A DNA stretch of 64,000 nt from Amphiura filiformis (Eukaryota; Echinodermata; Ophiuroidea; Amphilepidida; Amphiuridae): NCBI RefSeq assembly GCF_039555335.1, contig NC_092646.1:24120893-24184892 (forward strand), read 5' to 3'. Positions within the stretch are counted from its first letter, which is position 1. Each line of letters begins with the position of its first letter. Of this stretch, positions 1 to 12,300 are shown in pieces. The notes under the pieces were generated by a model. That model saw only the letters and a program-made list of their open reading frames with translations. It did no database searches and was not told where the DNA came from. The translations under genes were made by a program, and so were the position numbers.

Positions 1-317
1 TATTTAATAAGATTTACAATTCAACAAATTCTGGTACAAAAATCACCAGGAAATGGCTGCAAAAAGCCTCGAGTCAGTATTTCCTGGAGCTCCAGCCATA
101 ATGTAAATTAAATGTAAAACAATACTACCAAAAAAAGAATCAAACTTCTGCTGCCCTTTATGAATATGTACCAAAGACTTAATAAACACTCTTCATGTTT
201 TATATCCAGCTTTACAGACAATGCAATCAAGAGTTGCAACTTTATTATAAAGTAGTATAAATTTTCTTTAAAACAGTGGCAAAATGATTGACTTGATTGT
301 GAGGAAGCATAAACCAT

Positions 318-580
318 AAGGTCCATATGCACAAAAGATAGTTAGATCTAGTCTAAATGGAATTTAGTACCAGGACTTGTCCAGGAGAAAGGACATTTTC
401 CTTTACATTTTCTTAAGTTAATTTGTATTATTTTTGAACTTTGCATTTAAATCTGTAGAATTTACTAGCTACTCTAGGAAGGAAATAAGAGTAAAGGACA
501 ATTCCTGATGGAACTAAATTCACTTAGTCCAGGTCTAACTTTAGATCCGGTCTAACTCTTTTGTGCATACGGATCTAAGT
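318..580. repeat. Imperfect inverted-repeat element
   Basis: The left arm, with ATGCACAAAAGATAGTTAGA, is matched in reverse complement by the right arm TCTAACTCTTTTGTGCAT near 551-568. Likely a decayed fold-back element; nothing coding is seen in 1-318. Confidence 0.55.
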
Positions 581-590
581 ATATATTCTT

Positions 591-787
591 TCTCGTCTCA
601 AGTGAGAGTAACACCATGTTGGAATTCAGTGGTAGATTTGAATTGTGTGTGCAAATCTAATCCCATGTGACATATACACATGTGCAGTAGAGTGATTTGT
701 CCATAAGCTGGCCACCTGCGTAAATGCACCAATTCGAATCTGCCACTGCCAAATCCAAAATGGTGTTATTCTGAACTTGAGACGAGA
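591..787. mobile_element. MITE with long inverted ends
   Basis: TCTCGTCTC at 591 pairs with GAGACGAGA at 779-787, and homology continues inward through the AACACCAT and GGTGTT segments to AATTCGAATCTGCCACTG. About 60-base arms, about 200 bases overall. Confidence 0.65.
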
Positions 788-1192
788 CACACTATAGAAT
801 CTGATCAACCAGGCCATAGGAATTGTGAAATGGAGATACGAGTAAAACTAGTGTTGCATACAACACAAACAAGCCGGTCGGCAAAAAATACCACATGATA
901 CACTAGGTATGAACATACGGACTCTCTGCTATGTTTTTCCTGGTTAATAAAAATTGTTGACGGTATTTTGTTTTAGACCGGAAACATTATACATGTAATA
1001 ACATGTAAATGTTGGGTTAAATATAAAGATCAAGAATACATTTTTAAAATGTTTTTGTAAAATATTTTGTCATCAGTTATGTTTTGCATCGCATTGTCAA
1101 AATGTTTTCTGAATGTCGTTAAAAAGTGTAAATACATTTTGTATTTCTGCAAAACATTTTGTGTTTGCTGGGATAAAAGTAAATGTTGGAAA

Positions 1193-1680
1193 CAGGGTTC
1201 GCAGGTTTTTGCCACAGGTGGAAAAAAACGCGGTTTTAACCACTTGGCAAAAACAGTTTTTGCCGGCAAAAATGGCAAAAACTAAAAAAGTGATTCATAG
1301 TTCAGTTTTTTCATCTCAAAACAAATTATTAAGTTACAAAAATAAGTTCCTGAGTGTAACAAGGCCAGATTTTGTAATTATAAGTAATATATTCAGAAAT
1401 TAAAAGCATGCATTTTCATTGCTCAAGTGCAATTAACCAAAATGTGGCATGTATAAAATTAAAAAAATTTTCATTTCAAGGACTTGATGAGACAAAAAAT
1501 ATGTTGAATGATTCATTAAAAGTTGTGTGTTACTGTTTATGAGCTTTCTGTGCCACTTTTTAATATTTGAGTGAATATATGCGAGTTTTTGCCAGTTTTT
1601 GCCGGTTTAAACCAGGCAAAAACTGGCAAAAACAGTTTTTGCCAGGTTTTTGCCACTTTGCCGGCAAAAACCGAACCCTG
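1193..1680. mobile_element. hAT-like MITE, copy 1
   Basis: Ends are CAGGGTTCGC and CGAACCCTG in inverted orientation. The interior is built of repeated GCCAGTTTTTGCC-type palindromes. The flanks gttggaaa and gtggaaac are a near match for an 8-base target duplication. Same family as 13888-14329. Confidence 0.8.
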
Positions 1681-1727
1681 GTGGAAACCACCAATACCTT
1701 ATTTTGTGAACTAAATTTATCTTTCAG

Positions 1728-1953
1728 GTTCCAAGGGGTATTTTTGTGCTACGACTCTGAAAATGACCCCACAGGAAATAAGCAATTTAAACTTCTGAAA
1801 CATGTCTTATTTTGTTGCCACTGTGACCCTTTGAATGGAAAAGATGCAGATTTGAAAGTTACACTTAAACTAACGAACTTTTGCCGCTTTAACATCAGTT
1901 GGCCTGATGATGCATCCGAGATAGGATGTGAAATATTGCCACTCATCAAAAAC
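1728..1953 (+). CDS. Putative internal exon of an unrecognised gene
   Basis: A 226-nt open segment lies between a good acceptor (atttatctttcag) and a good donor (AACgtaagt). It reads as one base plus 75 codons (FQGVFLCYDSENDPTGNKQF, later FNISWPDDASEIGCEILPLI). I do not recognise the protein. No neighbouring exon was identified on this strand, and the next gene (TOE1) runs the other way. It could be part of a gene extending to the left, or a fossil exon. The hAT-like MITE at 1193-1680 sits immediately upstream. Confidence 0.4.
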
Positions 1954-2239
1954 GTAAGTCCAGTAGATCAGATTATAATAATTTCACAGTTTTTTATACC
2001 TGGATGAATGATAGTCTTCATAATCGTACACTTAAACTCATTGAAAACAATGCTTTGGTTGCCAGAATGCCTATTCATCACTGGTCATCCTTTACCAGTC
2101 ATGTAGAAAATATAATGGTACACTGGCTTGAGCAGCTTCACTACAACGTTTGAATTTGCATCTTTTTTTTCATTCAAAGTGACCATGGCAACAAATTTGC
2201 TGTAAATAAATGTCCACCTTGTGGCCCGGGGTGTTTATA

Positions 2240-2415
2240 AAGGTCCGTTCATACTACGCCGCAACTGCTTTGCGATGCGCTTACTTTTTGCCGCAACTCG
2301 TCGCATTTCCAATTTATTGCGATGCCGCAAATCAGTAGTTTGCAGTATGATGCAGTCCGGCAACGCAGTCCGCACCGAATTGCAAAGCAATTGCGGCGTA
2401 GTATGAATGGACCTT
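2240..2415. mobile_element. MITE with about 34-base inverted ends
   Basis: Begins AAGGTCCGTTCATACTACGC and ends with its reverse complement apart from one mismatch. The interior is rich in GCGATGC/GCGGCA palindromes. No open frame of its own. Confidence 0.8.
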
Positions 2416-2508
2416 CAGAAACAATACAGTACACCTCTTGAGAAGCCCACAGACTGCAAGAGACTTGGCGACTTGTTGCCTGAAATTACAACTAATCAAA
2501 ACCTGGCA

Positions 2509-3315
2509 TTACAATTTACCTAACCTTTTCATTTTCTCCCTATGCGTTACTGACGGCTTTGAAAAGTGACTTTTAGTGATTTGCAGCGGCACATCTTTAC
2601 CGCCAAGATACAGTTTGTTCACAAGTTCTTCCAATGCATAGAATTCCACAAAAGAAGCACCTATACTTGGAATATCGGCGCTGGACGGGACACGGCCATG
2701 TTGGGATACAAAGGTTGCCATGGCAAATCCTGTCATGAACGCATCAAAACCAGCTCTATGGCAACCGGCATATTTAGGTTTGAGGTGGGAATCTCCAGCT
2801 GAATTTATACTGCTACCATTTACATTACCAACCACACTCCCTAAAACCTTCTTGCTTTCACTGCTATCTGTACTCTTCGACATGTCCACATCTGAATCAC
2901 GTGTCTGTACAGTTTGCTCACTAGAATTTGCCTCTTTATTTTGGTCACTAACACTAACACCATCCTGCGAGACGGTGTCACTCATTTCTTTATCAGTTCT
3001 ACTATCTTCATCCGCATCTGCAGATATATCTTGTTCATCATCCTCAAAGTCATCATCCTCACCATTCCTCTCTACATCACCATGGCAACCATCCTCCATG
3101 TTATCTTCACACCTGATCTTCATCTCAGGTTCTCCAGACTGTGAACCCTGTTGTCTATCGTCGCCACCCTGGTGGCTTCTCTTCCGTCTGCGTTCTCTCT
3201 TCTTCTGGTTCCTCCTCTTCTTTCTGGCTACCAATTTAAACTCCTCCTCATCCAGTATGTCGTCTGCAACGTGAGATTTGGGGCACTGCATGCCTTTGAC
3301 ACAATGACCATGAGC
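2509..3315 (-). CDS. TOE1: TOE1 last coding exon: zinc finger, NLS, acidic region, conserved C-terminus
   Basis: Starts after acceptor cttctgcag with AHGHCVKGMQCPKSH, the last three zinc ligands. A strongly basic run (RKKRRNQKKRERRRKR) follows and is a likely nuclear localisation signal. Next comes a long Asp/Glu/Ser-rich stretch. The exon ends with the TOE1-specific block HRAGFDAFMTGFAMATFV, KLYLGGKDVPLQITKSHFSK and KMKRLGKL before a TAA. A long plus-strand open frame over the same bases (2720-3274) is only a shadow of the acidic and basic codons. Confidence 0.92.
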   Translation of the reverse strand, partial: AHGHCVKGMQCPKSHVADDILDEEEFKLVARKKRRNQKKRERRRKRSHQGGDDRQQGSQSGEPEMKIRCEDNMEDGCHGDVERNGEDDDFEDDEQDISADADEDSRTDKEMSDTVSQDGVSVSDQNKEANSSEQTVQTRDSDVDMSKSTDSSESKKVLGSVVGNVNGSSINSAGDSHLKPKYAGCHRAGFDAFMTGFAMATFVSQHGRVPSSADIPSIGASFVEFYALEELVNKLYLGGKDVPLQITKSHFSKPSVTHREKMKRLGKL

Positions 3316-6300
3316 CTGCAGAAGAGATAATACACAAAACACATGAACTTTCATGGATAGATCTGAAAGTGATGGAAAAACCATGTGAAATAGAGCACAA
3401 CCACAGCAGCTAAAAGGAGTATCCCATCATGCATTGCAGTATATCTGCATGTTCCATAGCAAATGTATACAAAATATAAACAAGAGCCGCTTATAGATAT
3501 TGAGAGCTATGGATAGTTTCGCAATACTTCATGGGCCATATTTTTTCAAACAAAAGTCTAAGCTGATTAAAGCGAGTTATAGAAAGTTGAAGCGAAGGAT
3601 TTTGTGTACATTTTCAATGACATGTTTAGTTCTATTATGGTACCGCAAAAGGGATACTCCCTTTAGCTGCTGTGGAGCAAAACACCTAAAGTAGAATGAA
3701 AATAACACAAACTTGTATTTCAATAGTGTACCTTTGGAGAAATAGAATCAAGATTAAATGGTATTGATAAGATTGCAATTTACTTGGAGAAAGACTAGAG
3801 GTTAGTAAAATTAGCCAGCATTCAACTTGGGCTAGCTATAACCCTGATGATACAATCCCACAAGAGGTGAATATGCCCTACAGATACATCAAATTTGATC
3901 ATGCATGTATCACACACAGACGCTACAGTCTCAAGCATGCCAAATGGACTATACAGTAAAATGGTTCGAATAAAAGTATTGACTTACTGCATATTGTTCA
4001 CAGACATTCTCTGGAGCCTTGGAAGGTATTCCATCAATGATACTCTTGGGCAGTGCGCAATTATGATACTCCACAAATGGCGAGTCTTTTGGGAAACTTT
4101 GGAATTCAACGGTAATGTATGGCTTGCCTTCATGACAGAGTCTGGCATTGTTCCTCTGACTGCAATACAAAGAAAGATGAAGTTTTAAAGAAATATTTAG
4201 TAAGTATGTATATATGGATGCAGCTAGAGGTTACAGATTTACAGATACTTGTCCCAGGATACCAGGGGGCACATTGTCAAGTTTTGGTGGGTAACTCCCC
4301 CTTGCATGGGGCACACATTCCTGTTCCCCTGAAGGACTGCGCCCAAAAGGTTGACCCATTTTTTAGATGGTTTGAAAAAGTGAAGCTACTGGGAAGCTCC
4401 AGGATTTTAGGTTTTTTAACCTTAAATATGGCCGTTTTTAAGGGGTAAAGTGGTAAAGCTTACTCTCAGTTTAATGCACTATTCATTATTTTATCTAAAT
4501 GATCTTTTCAGAAAATTTTCTGGCTCAACCTGGCATGAACAGTTACCACTCCAGCTCCCCTGAATGATTTCTCCCTGACTGATAGGTCAAACTGGGGCCC
4601 CCCTTTGCGCATACCACTGGCCATAAATGATCATAGTAAACTCACCAACTTCTAAACACATACTCCAAGTAGGATGCCACCATCCTGACTTCAAAATCTG
4701 CCACATACTTGGTATCTAACACTCCCCCTGTGAACATCTCGCACATATCACATATGAACTGGGAAGCTTTGGGAGGCAAGTTGCTGTAGAGATTCTGATA
4801 GAGGAAAGCCAAATCTATCAGTCCATTGTGAAGAATGATTGGTACGTTGCTGACAATGAGTTCAGAGAAGAGGATCCTGGGTGAACAGGTGTCTTTGTCA
4901 TCAACCTGGAGAAATTTCAATAAACAATAAGAAATTATGTTTTCTGGAATTTTCAATGAATATTATTCAAAATGAAGCTAATATATAAATTTACTACAAC
5001 ACCTAGTAATGAGCACTATTTTCATGAAAAAGGCAACACTTCTCTGTTGCCATTTTGTGACCCTTATTTTCATACGTAGATCCAACAAAGACTACCTTTT
5101 AAACATGATCACCATACCTACATGTACCAGTCAACTACGAACTTCATCTCCAACCACATTTGTTGTATCCCCCAAATCATGAATGTTCATGGAGACACGG
5201 AGTCCAAATTCTCTTGTGCATGGATGGATGTACATGTATGAATGTTAAGGTTTCATTTGTGACTGGACGCGGCGAATCAGCCGTAAAGTCGGCCCCGGTC
5301 AATTTTGTTTTATTTCGTGTTTAGAAAATATATACCATAAGCTTTAAAATGGTATATCATTTGACTTCAAACGATATCCAAAAGCGGGGTTATAATTTGT
5401 TGAACTCTGTTCCATCGACAAAATTGTATTTTTTATCGGTTCTACATGTGTCTCTTTTTCTACATTTCTGGTAATAAATATCCAACAGTCATAATTGGCG
5501 GTCATTTCAAATCATCCCCAAGTCAACGAGGTTAAGAAATATCCTCTCATTGTTCATTGTTGGTTATATATACCTAGACAAAATACAATGCTTTGTTATC
5601 TTCCACTTGAACAGGATTTAGCCAAAGCAAACAAAGACAAGAACTATTCTATAGAAATAGGTAGAAGCTTATTTTCCTCTTCAGCAGTAGTATTATTGAT
5701 TGATTTAAACAGCGTTTGATAAGATACTTGTCGCAACGAATTGATACACCAATGAATACGACCTTCACATACATTTTACACATTAACTCAGAATACAATT
5801 TGCCGAGTTTACGGCTGATTCGCCGCGTCCACTCACATTTATGTTTGTAAAATTGCCCCCACTTCCAATGTATGAAGGCCCCTGTCCATGCAACTTGGAT
5901 ACAATTGTCCAACATTTTGTGATAGGATGCTATGTATTAGGTCAAATGTCACCGGTCAATGGTCAGTTGAGGTTATTTTCCAAAATTGCTCATGCTTTTT
6001 CTTCCACAGAATGCAACATTGGCTTTGATGCAACAGCATCTAGGGGTAAACAATTTTCCAAACCTCATCCCCCACATGTCAAAAAGAAATCTACGCCACT
6101 GTTTTGTTGACATACTTAACTCTGTAGGTACAAAAATTACAGCATATATATACCCAAGCAGTAATCAGATAAGTTACGAATTGTTAATATATATTTATAG
6201 GGAGACTATATAAACTTTGTACCATGATCGACTTGATATAAACACACCAGAAAGTTTTGTTTGTATTTGCATACTTGTAACTTTGAACTTCTCATGTTTG

Positions 6301-9300
6301 TACAACAGCTATCATAGTTGGTATCATTTACAAGCATTGTGCACCACCTAATCAAGCCAGTCGGAACTGGTTCCTTCCTTCCTTCCGTAAAAGTTTGTTA
6401 ATTGCAATCCTTCACTGGGTGATAATCACACTGTAGTTGAATGTGTGCACAGAAAAAATAACATACATGTACAAAGATCCATGTGCAAAGTTTGTGCAGT
6501 GGTTGTAGTATTCAATTTTGTTTGCACATCAATTTTTGATTTTTGCCTGTATTACATTTGATGCATATACTTGGCTCTAAGCAGACAGTTAAATTGTTTT
6601 CAAGCTTACATCACATGACTGTCAAGACAACTCTCAGTAACCATGGCGACAGCATCAGACAGTCTTAATGTTTCTGTTACGTTGATGGAAGATGATTTAT
6701 CTTGCAACATTTGTTATAATCTACTGAAAGAACCCAAAGATTTAGACTGTCCTCATGTGTTCTGCCTGCAATGTCTTCAGAAATGGGTCAAGAAAGGAAG
6801 AATGGTCAAGTGCCCAGAATGTCGCCATATCACTATTGTACCACAAGGAGGGTTGATTAACTTAAAGACTAACTTACGCTTAAAATCTATGGTGGAGAAA
6901 TATGGTGAACGTGTTGAGAAACAGAAGAGTGTACCGATATGCGCAAATCACGAGGGAGAAAGGCAACATTTCTTCTGCGTTACTTGTGGTGTAACGGTTT
7001 GTCGTGATTGCCTTGTGCTGCAACACCCCATATCGCAACACGAAATTAAAGAGCTGAAAGATATTACTAAGACACGAAAAACAGAAATGAACGTCACAAT
7101 GGCTAGCGTTGAGCAAGAAATGAAGGAAATAGAGATTGATACAAAGATATTGGACGAGATGGAGAGACAATTGCAAGCAGCCTGGGTGAAAGCAGAGAAA
7201 GATGCCAAGAAACGAGTACAAGAAGTTGTGTCTGAAGTAGAAACCAAAGGGAATGAAGTGATTGCATCCATGCAAGCTTCATATCAGCAACACATGGACA
7301 CACTGAAAGAAAAACAGCATCAGACAAAAGATCTGTTTACTCGATTGCACAATGTCCATACGGCCGCACAAAATGTAGGTGATATAGCAGCCGATCACAT
7401 ATACTTGAAACATCACTCTTTACTTGCAGATAAAATGGACAAACTATGTTTAACTATAAGCCAACGCAAAATGCTGTCTCCAGACTTGGCAACTATACAG
7501 TTCAACGCATCATCTGATATAGTGAAGTCGTCATGGATTGGGCAGGTGGTTGCCGGCGGTACTAGAAAGTGTAAATTGAAACTAGCTGCTGAATTTGGTG
7601 CATTTCAATTTGCGCAGGGAATTGCGGTAACCCAAACCGGTTTAGTAGCAGTAGCTGATGCCAGAGCTAATTCAGTTATCATTTATCGGGATGTCAATGG
7701 GGAATACGAGCAGCAGTTCAGTCTTGGCTCCTCAGCTGATAGTCCTGACGGGAAAATAACCAAGCCATTTGATGTAGCTGTAACATCCGATGGTAGATTC
7801 TTTGTTACTCACAGTGGACGTATTGCAAAGATATTCTCCCCATCCGGTCGATACGAGACGACATTGACTAACGTTGGCGGCAGAATCACCACCACCCCTG
7901 ATGACATAATAGTGACTAGCAGCAATCTGAAACGAGTCCTCACTGTGCATCAGTCCGATGGCGAGTTGATCAGGACACATCAAGTTGACCATAATAACAT
8001 TGCGGCTATTTCCAGCAACGGAAAACAGATCGCATTGACAACAGGCGTCAAAGGCAATTCAATACATGTGATTGACATTGTAACAGGTCTTGAAGTATGG
8101 CAAGCCAAAATGACAAAACCATTTAGCATATGCTATGAACCCAAATCCAACACCTTACTGGTAGCAAACGGTGAGACAGCAGGTGATCGCGTAATAGAGC
8201 AGTACTGCCGCACAACCGGACAACTGATTGCACGTCTGGCAAGTAATCTGCGCTGTCCGTTCTCTATGGTTGCTTCACAGGATGGGAAGATATACGTAGC
8301 TGATAACAATTCCGTTAAAGTGTATAACGTAGAATAGATCCTGTTACCAGTGAAATTTACATATACAGGAATAGGTAGCAGACAATTAAAACTGAACCTT
8401 CAGGATGGTATGCAGAATAATATAAAATGCTTATATTCAGTGATCCCAACAAAAGTGTTAAAAAAAATTGTGTATAAATTTCCTAAAAGTGAAGGATAAG
8501 TCCTTAAAATTGTCATTGGGTATTTTTGAAATGAAAAATTTGGCAAAAAAACAAGAAAAACATCAGTTTTGACAAATTTGAAGCCTCATTCAAGTACATG
8601 AAGCCCCATTCAAGTACATGTAGCTAATTTCTCTACTTAGGGGACTGGCTTTTTCTTCGGAAGGGGGGGGCTCCAAAATATACTAGGGGTCATAAAGTTT
8701 TGGAAAGAAAAATAGGGGGGGGGGTCATAAAACTTTTGATGACCAAAATGATTGTAGGGAGTCACAAGATGACCACAGATAGTATGTTTATTTTATTCAA
8801 AAAGACAGACTGATTTAACATCAGTAAAGTGTAGGGTAAGTCAGTAATGATAGTAACTCAATTTTCAAAATGTCTGACTTTGGCCTAAGTAGATCCGATC
8901 CGATCACATATTGTCATGCGAGTGCAAGAAATTTGTCCATAAGAGCCATTTTGACAAAAATGAGATTTTGAGTCCCCCTCAACTGCACAGAATTGTTGGA
9001 GTGTCTTACAATGTAAATGTCCCTTGTTCAATGTGCCTACAATTTGTACATACAACTAAACTTTGTCAAATATTAAAATAAAATGACCATCTAAACATTA
9101 AATAATTATTTATCATGTTTATGCAAGCTATGTTTTCAGGTCAAAGGTCATTTGTCCATAGAATACAAAGGAGGTTGATGCAATTGCTACAGTGGAGAAA
9201 TCAGTGCACGCCGACAAGGGGGTTATGGGGTGCATAACCCCCGGGCCCGGGGTCCTAGGGGACCTGTAAAAATAAAGCAAACATACATTAATGGGTCCAT

Positions 9301-12300
9301 AAAAGCAAAGAAAAGACACATCAGGGGCTTGTAAAAAAGGGGGCCTGTGCGTTCATTTTATCCCCTGGCCCGTAATGGCTCTTGGTGGCACTGGGAGAAA
9401 TCCATTTTCCAAAGGTAAGGTACTGAGCAGGAATTTTGCATCACAGGTCATCTAGAAAAAATTTGGTTATGATTCAGTGCCAGAAGTGGGTCGTAAGTGC
9501 AATAGCTGCCATGTGTAGATGAGTACAATATACTGTGCGTAAATTACCAAATGTTCACAGTTCAGCTATTGTACTTATCCACTTCTGGCACTGAGCAGTC
9601 AATATAAACAGCCCTCGAATTAACCCACAGCACCCATGGCATTTTGCCGTGGGTGCCCAACCCCACTGCCGTAATGCCCTCAAAATATGTCCTTTACCCA
9701 AGGCAGTCACTTGCCGTGCCCTCTATTGAAGTTGCCGTCGGTGCCCCAGCCCTGCCCCTTCATTATAAAATTATCTATCTATGTTTGTGTGTGTTTTCTT
9801 CACTTTTGAGAAATTGCCTTGGTGCCCTTCTCAAATTTTCAACAGTTGCCATGATGCCTTCTTGAAATATTACAAACTGCTGTGCTGCCTTGCCTTTTCA
9901 GTGAAAATCCAAGGCAATTATCAACGTGCCCTAAAAAAGTTGCTGTGCCCCTTCAGATCCTTAATTCGAGGGCTGCATGTATGATAGATGCCCACTGACT
10001 TCTAAAGCTAGCAAGAGTTTGCACAGATCCGCCATTTCGCTACCAAAATGAGGTTCTCACTGCAAAATGTGCATTTTTATTTCTTGCACTTTCCTAGCAA
10101 CCCGCCAGAAAGCTTTTGCAAAGCGTACGCAGTATATAAAACACGCATTAGACAGGGGTTCGCACACACAACATGCACTTTGCGGGTAGAATCTTGTTTT
10201 GAGATGAGGTCAAAAAAAACCCAATTGTTTGCTTGTCCTCCATCGACCGACCCTAATCTGAAAGATCTGGAAAAAGGTTTTTTTTGTTTTACTGTACAAA
10301 TGAATACTGACCCAAATGTTGGTGTTTTTTTCTTTCAACTTTTTTGACATCCTGGAAAGTTTTTTTACAGTTTCTACACACTTCTAAACTGTTTAAACAC
10401 ATGAATGAAGTGGTATACAGTATATAGAGAAATATACCAATTCACATTTATTTGGGCTATATTTATTAAGCTCATTAAAGGCATACAGTCATGTTCTGGC
10501 TATGACCTTTAAAGAAAAAAAAATCCTGACCGACCGACCCAATTCTGAAAAAGTTGGTGAGGACAAGCAAACAATCTTTTTTTTTTGGCGTGACCGTGTA
10601 AAGTGTCAATACTTGCCTTATCTACTCCTCTATAATATGATACTCCTTGACTGTACTGTTTGTTGAAATCAAAAGCATGCTCCACCAGAAATCTCAAGGC
10701 CACTGGCTCCACAACATAGTCTTCATTGCACAGAAGGGTAATATTGTAGGTCTGAAACAAAAAGCCATGAAAGAAACTAAGATTTATATGCATTGGTTTT
10801 GAGCAAGATATTGCAAAAATACCCTACCATGTTTTCACACAGAAAGAAGGCAGGATTCCCCTCGTTAAGCACGCGCCTCAGGAAAGCTTGGTCATAAAAC
10901 GGATGGATTATATGCATCAGTGATACACCCTGCCCAGGATATTAACAAAAGAAGGCTAGCACAGGAAAGCTGCAGGATGGCGCACACCTTCCTGTGTAAG
11001 GGAATTTCAATATGAGCCCTTACATATTTTAGGTGCACTTTCAAATCATATTAGCTCATTTAATTACATTGATTACTGTTAAAATTAAAGTGTGTGTATT
11101 AGGCAAAAAAAAAAAGTCTGTCTCAGTACTGTGCGCATTGCTATGTGAATTCCAATTAATGCTTAGAAGTACGTGTTGGCCGTAAAATTCTGTTTTTGTG
11201 TGTTGTTTTTTTTGTTTTCCATATGTTAAATTGTTTTTGGATATTTTCACAATCCAATTTTGTCTTTTTTTTTTGCAGTTTGGTTGTTTGGTCATTTTTT
11301 TTGTACACATTTCGCCATGATTGTAAAAGAGACAAACAAAACTATTCACTGTGTAAACTCACAAAGTAAACAATATATTGCTTGATTTTTTTTTAATCGC
11401 ATATCGTATTTTTTGTCAAATGTGTGTCTGAGACGGACTTTTTTGAGGGCCTTATGAAAATTTGATGTCCGATTAGCTTAAAGCCATATTATAACATTTG
11501 CTGAGAAGAACGCCCTCAAAAAAATTATTACGATAGAAATATAAGCCAAATCAGCATTGGAAGTTTGCAATGCATTGTAGGACAGTTTTTGCAGTTTTGG
11601 GACACTTTGTCCTTTGACCTTTCAGAAAATTCAGAAATATTGGGTTTTTGTACGCACAAAATATAATCTAAAATGTTTTACAATAATTAAAACAAATATA
11701 AAAAATATTAGTATTTTATAAATTAATTATTTAGTATTTTTAATGATCAACATTACGACAATAACAAAAAAATTATTAATAATTACGTCAATTTTCCCGA
11801 TATGTCAGAGGTCAAAGTGTCCCAAAACTGCTCTCAAAAACCGGAAGTTAGAATGGCGATTGGGCTTATTAGTCGAATGCGTATGTGTTGTTCATAACAC
11901 AGTACTACGTACACGGCGTGCGGGACACACACACACACACGCCAGAGGATCGTACTGTATTACAACCGCCGGAGTAACATGCATTGGAGCTATTAGTAAA
12001 TTCCAATTTTCTTTGCTTTACCTTACTTGTTCGGCTCAAAATTAAAAGGGGACATATCTGACAGTAAAAGCTAACATTTTATGGAAAATAAATACTAAAC
12101 TATTTTTAAAGAAATGTTATAATATGGCTTTAACACATTAGTGATTAGCTGTACATTCGCTACAATGTACCCAGTTAATCTGTTTCAAACATGATTACAG
12201 CATTTTCAAAATGCCTCATATTTTGCCTTAAATGGACCATTCCAGTTGAAATCCATACACCCCATATGGAAGACTCCGCGTGAGAGATTAAGGTCATGTC

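Noticed and set aside
2720..3274. 184-codon plus-strand ORF, Ser-rich
   Set aside because: Antisense shadow of the acidic and basic codons of the last TOE1 exon.
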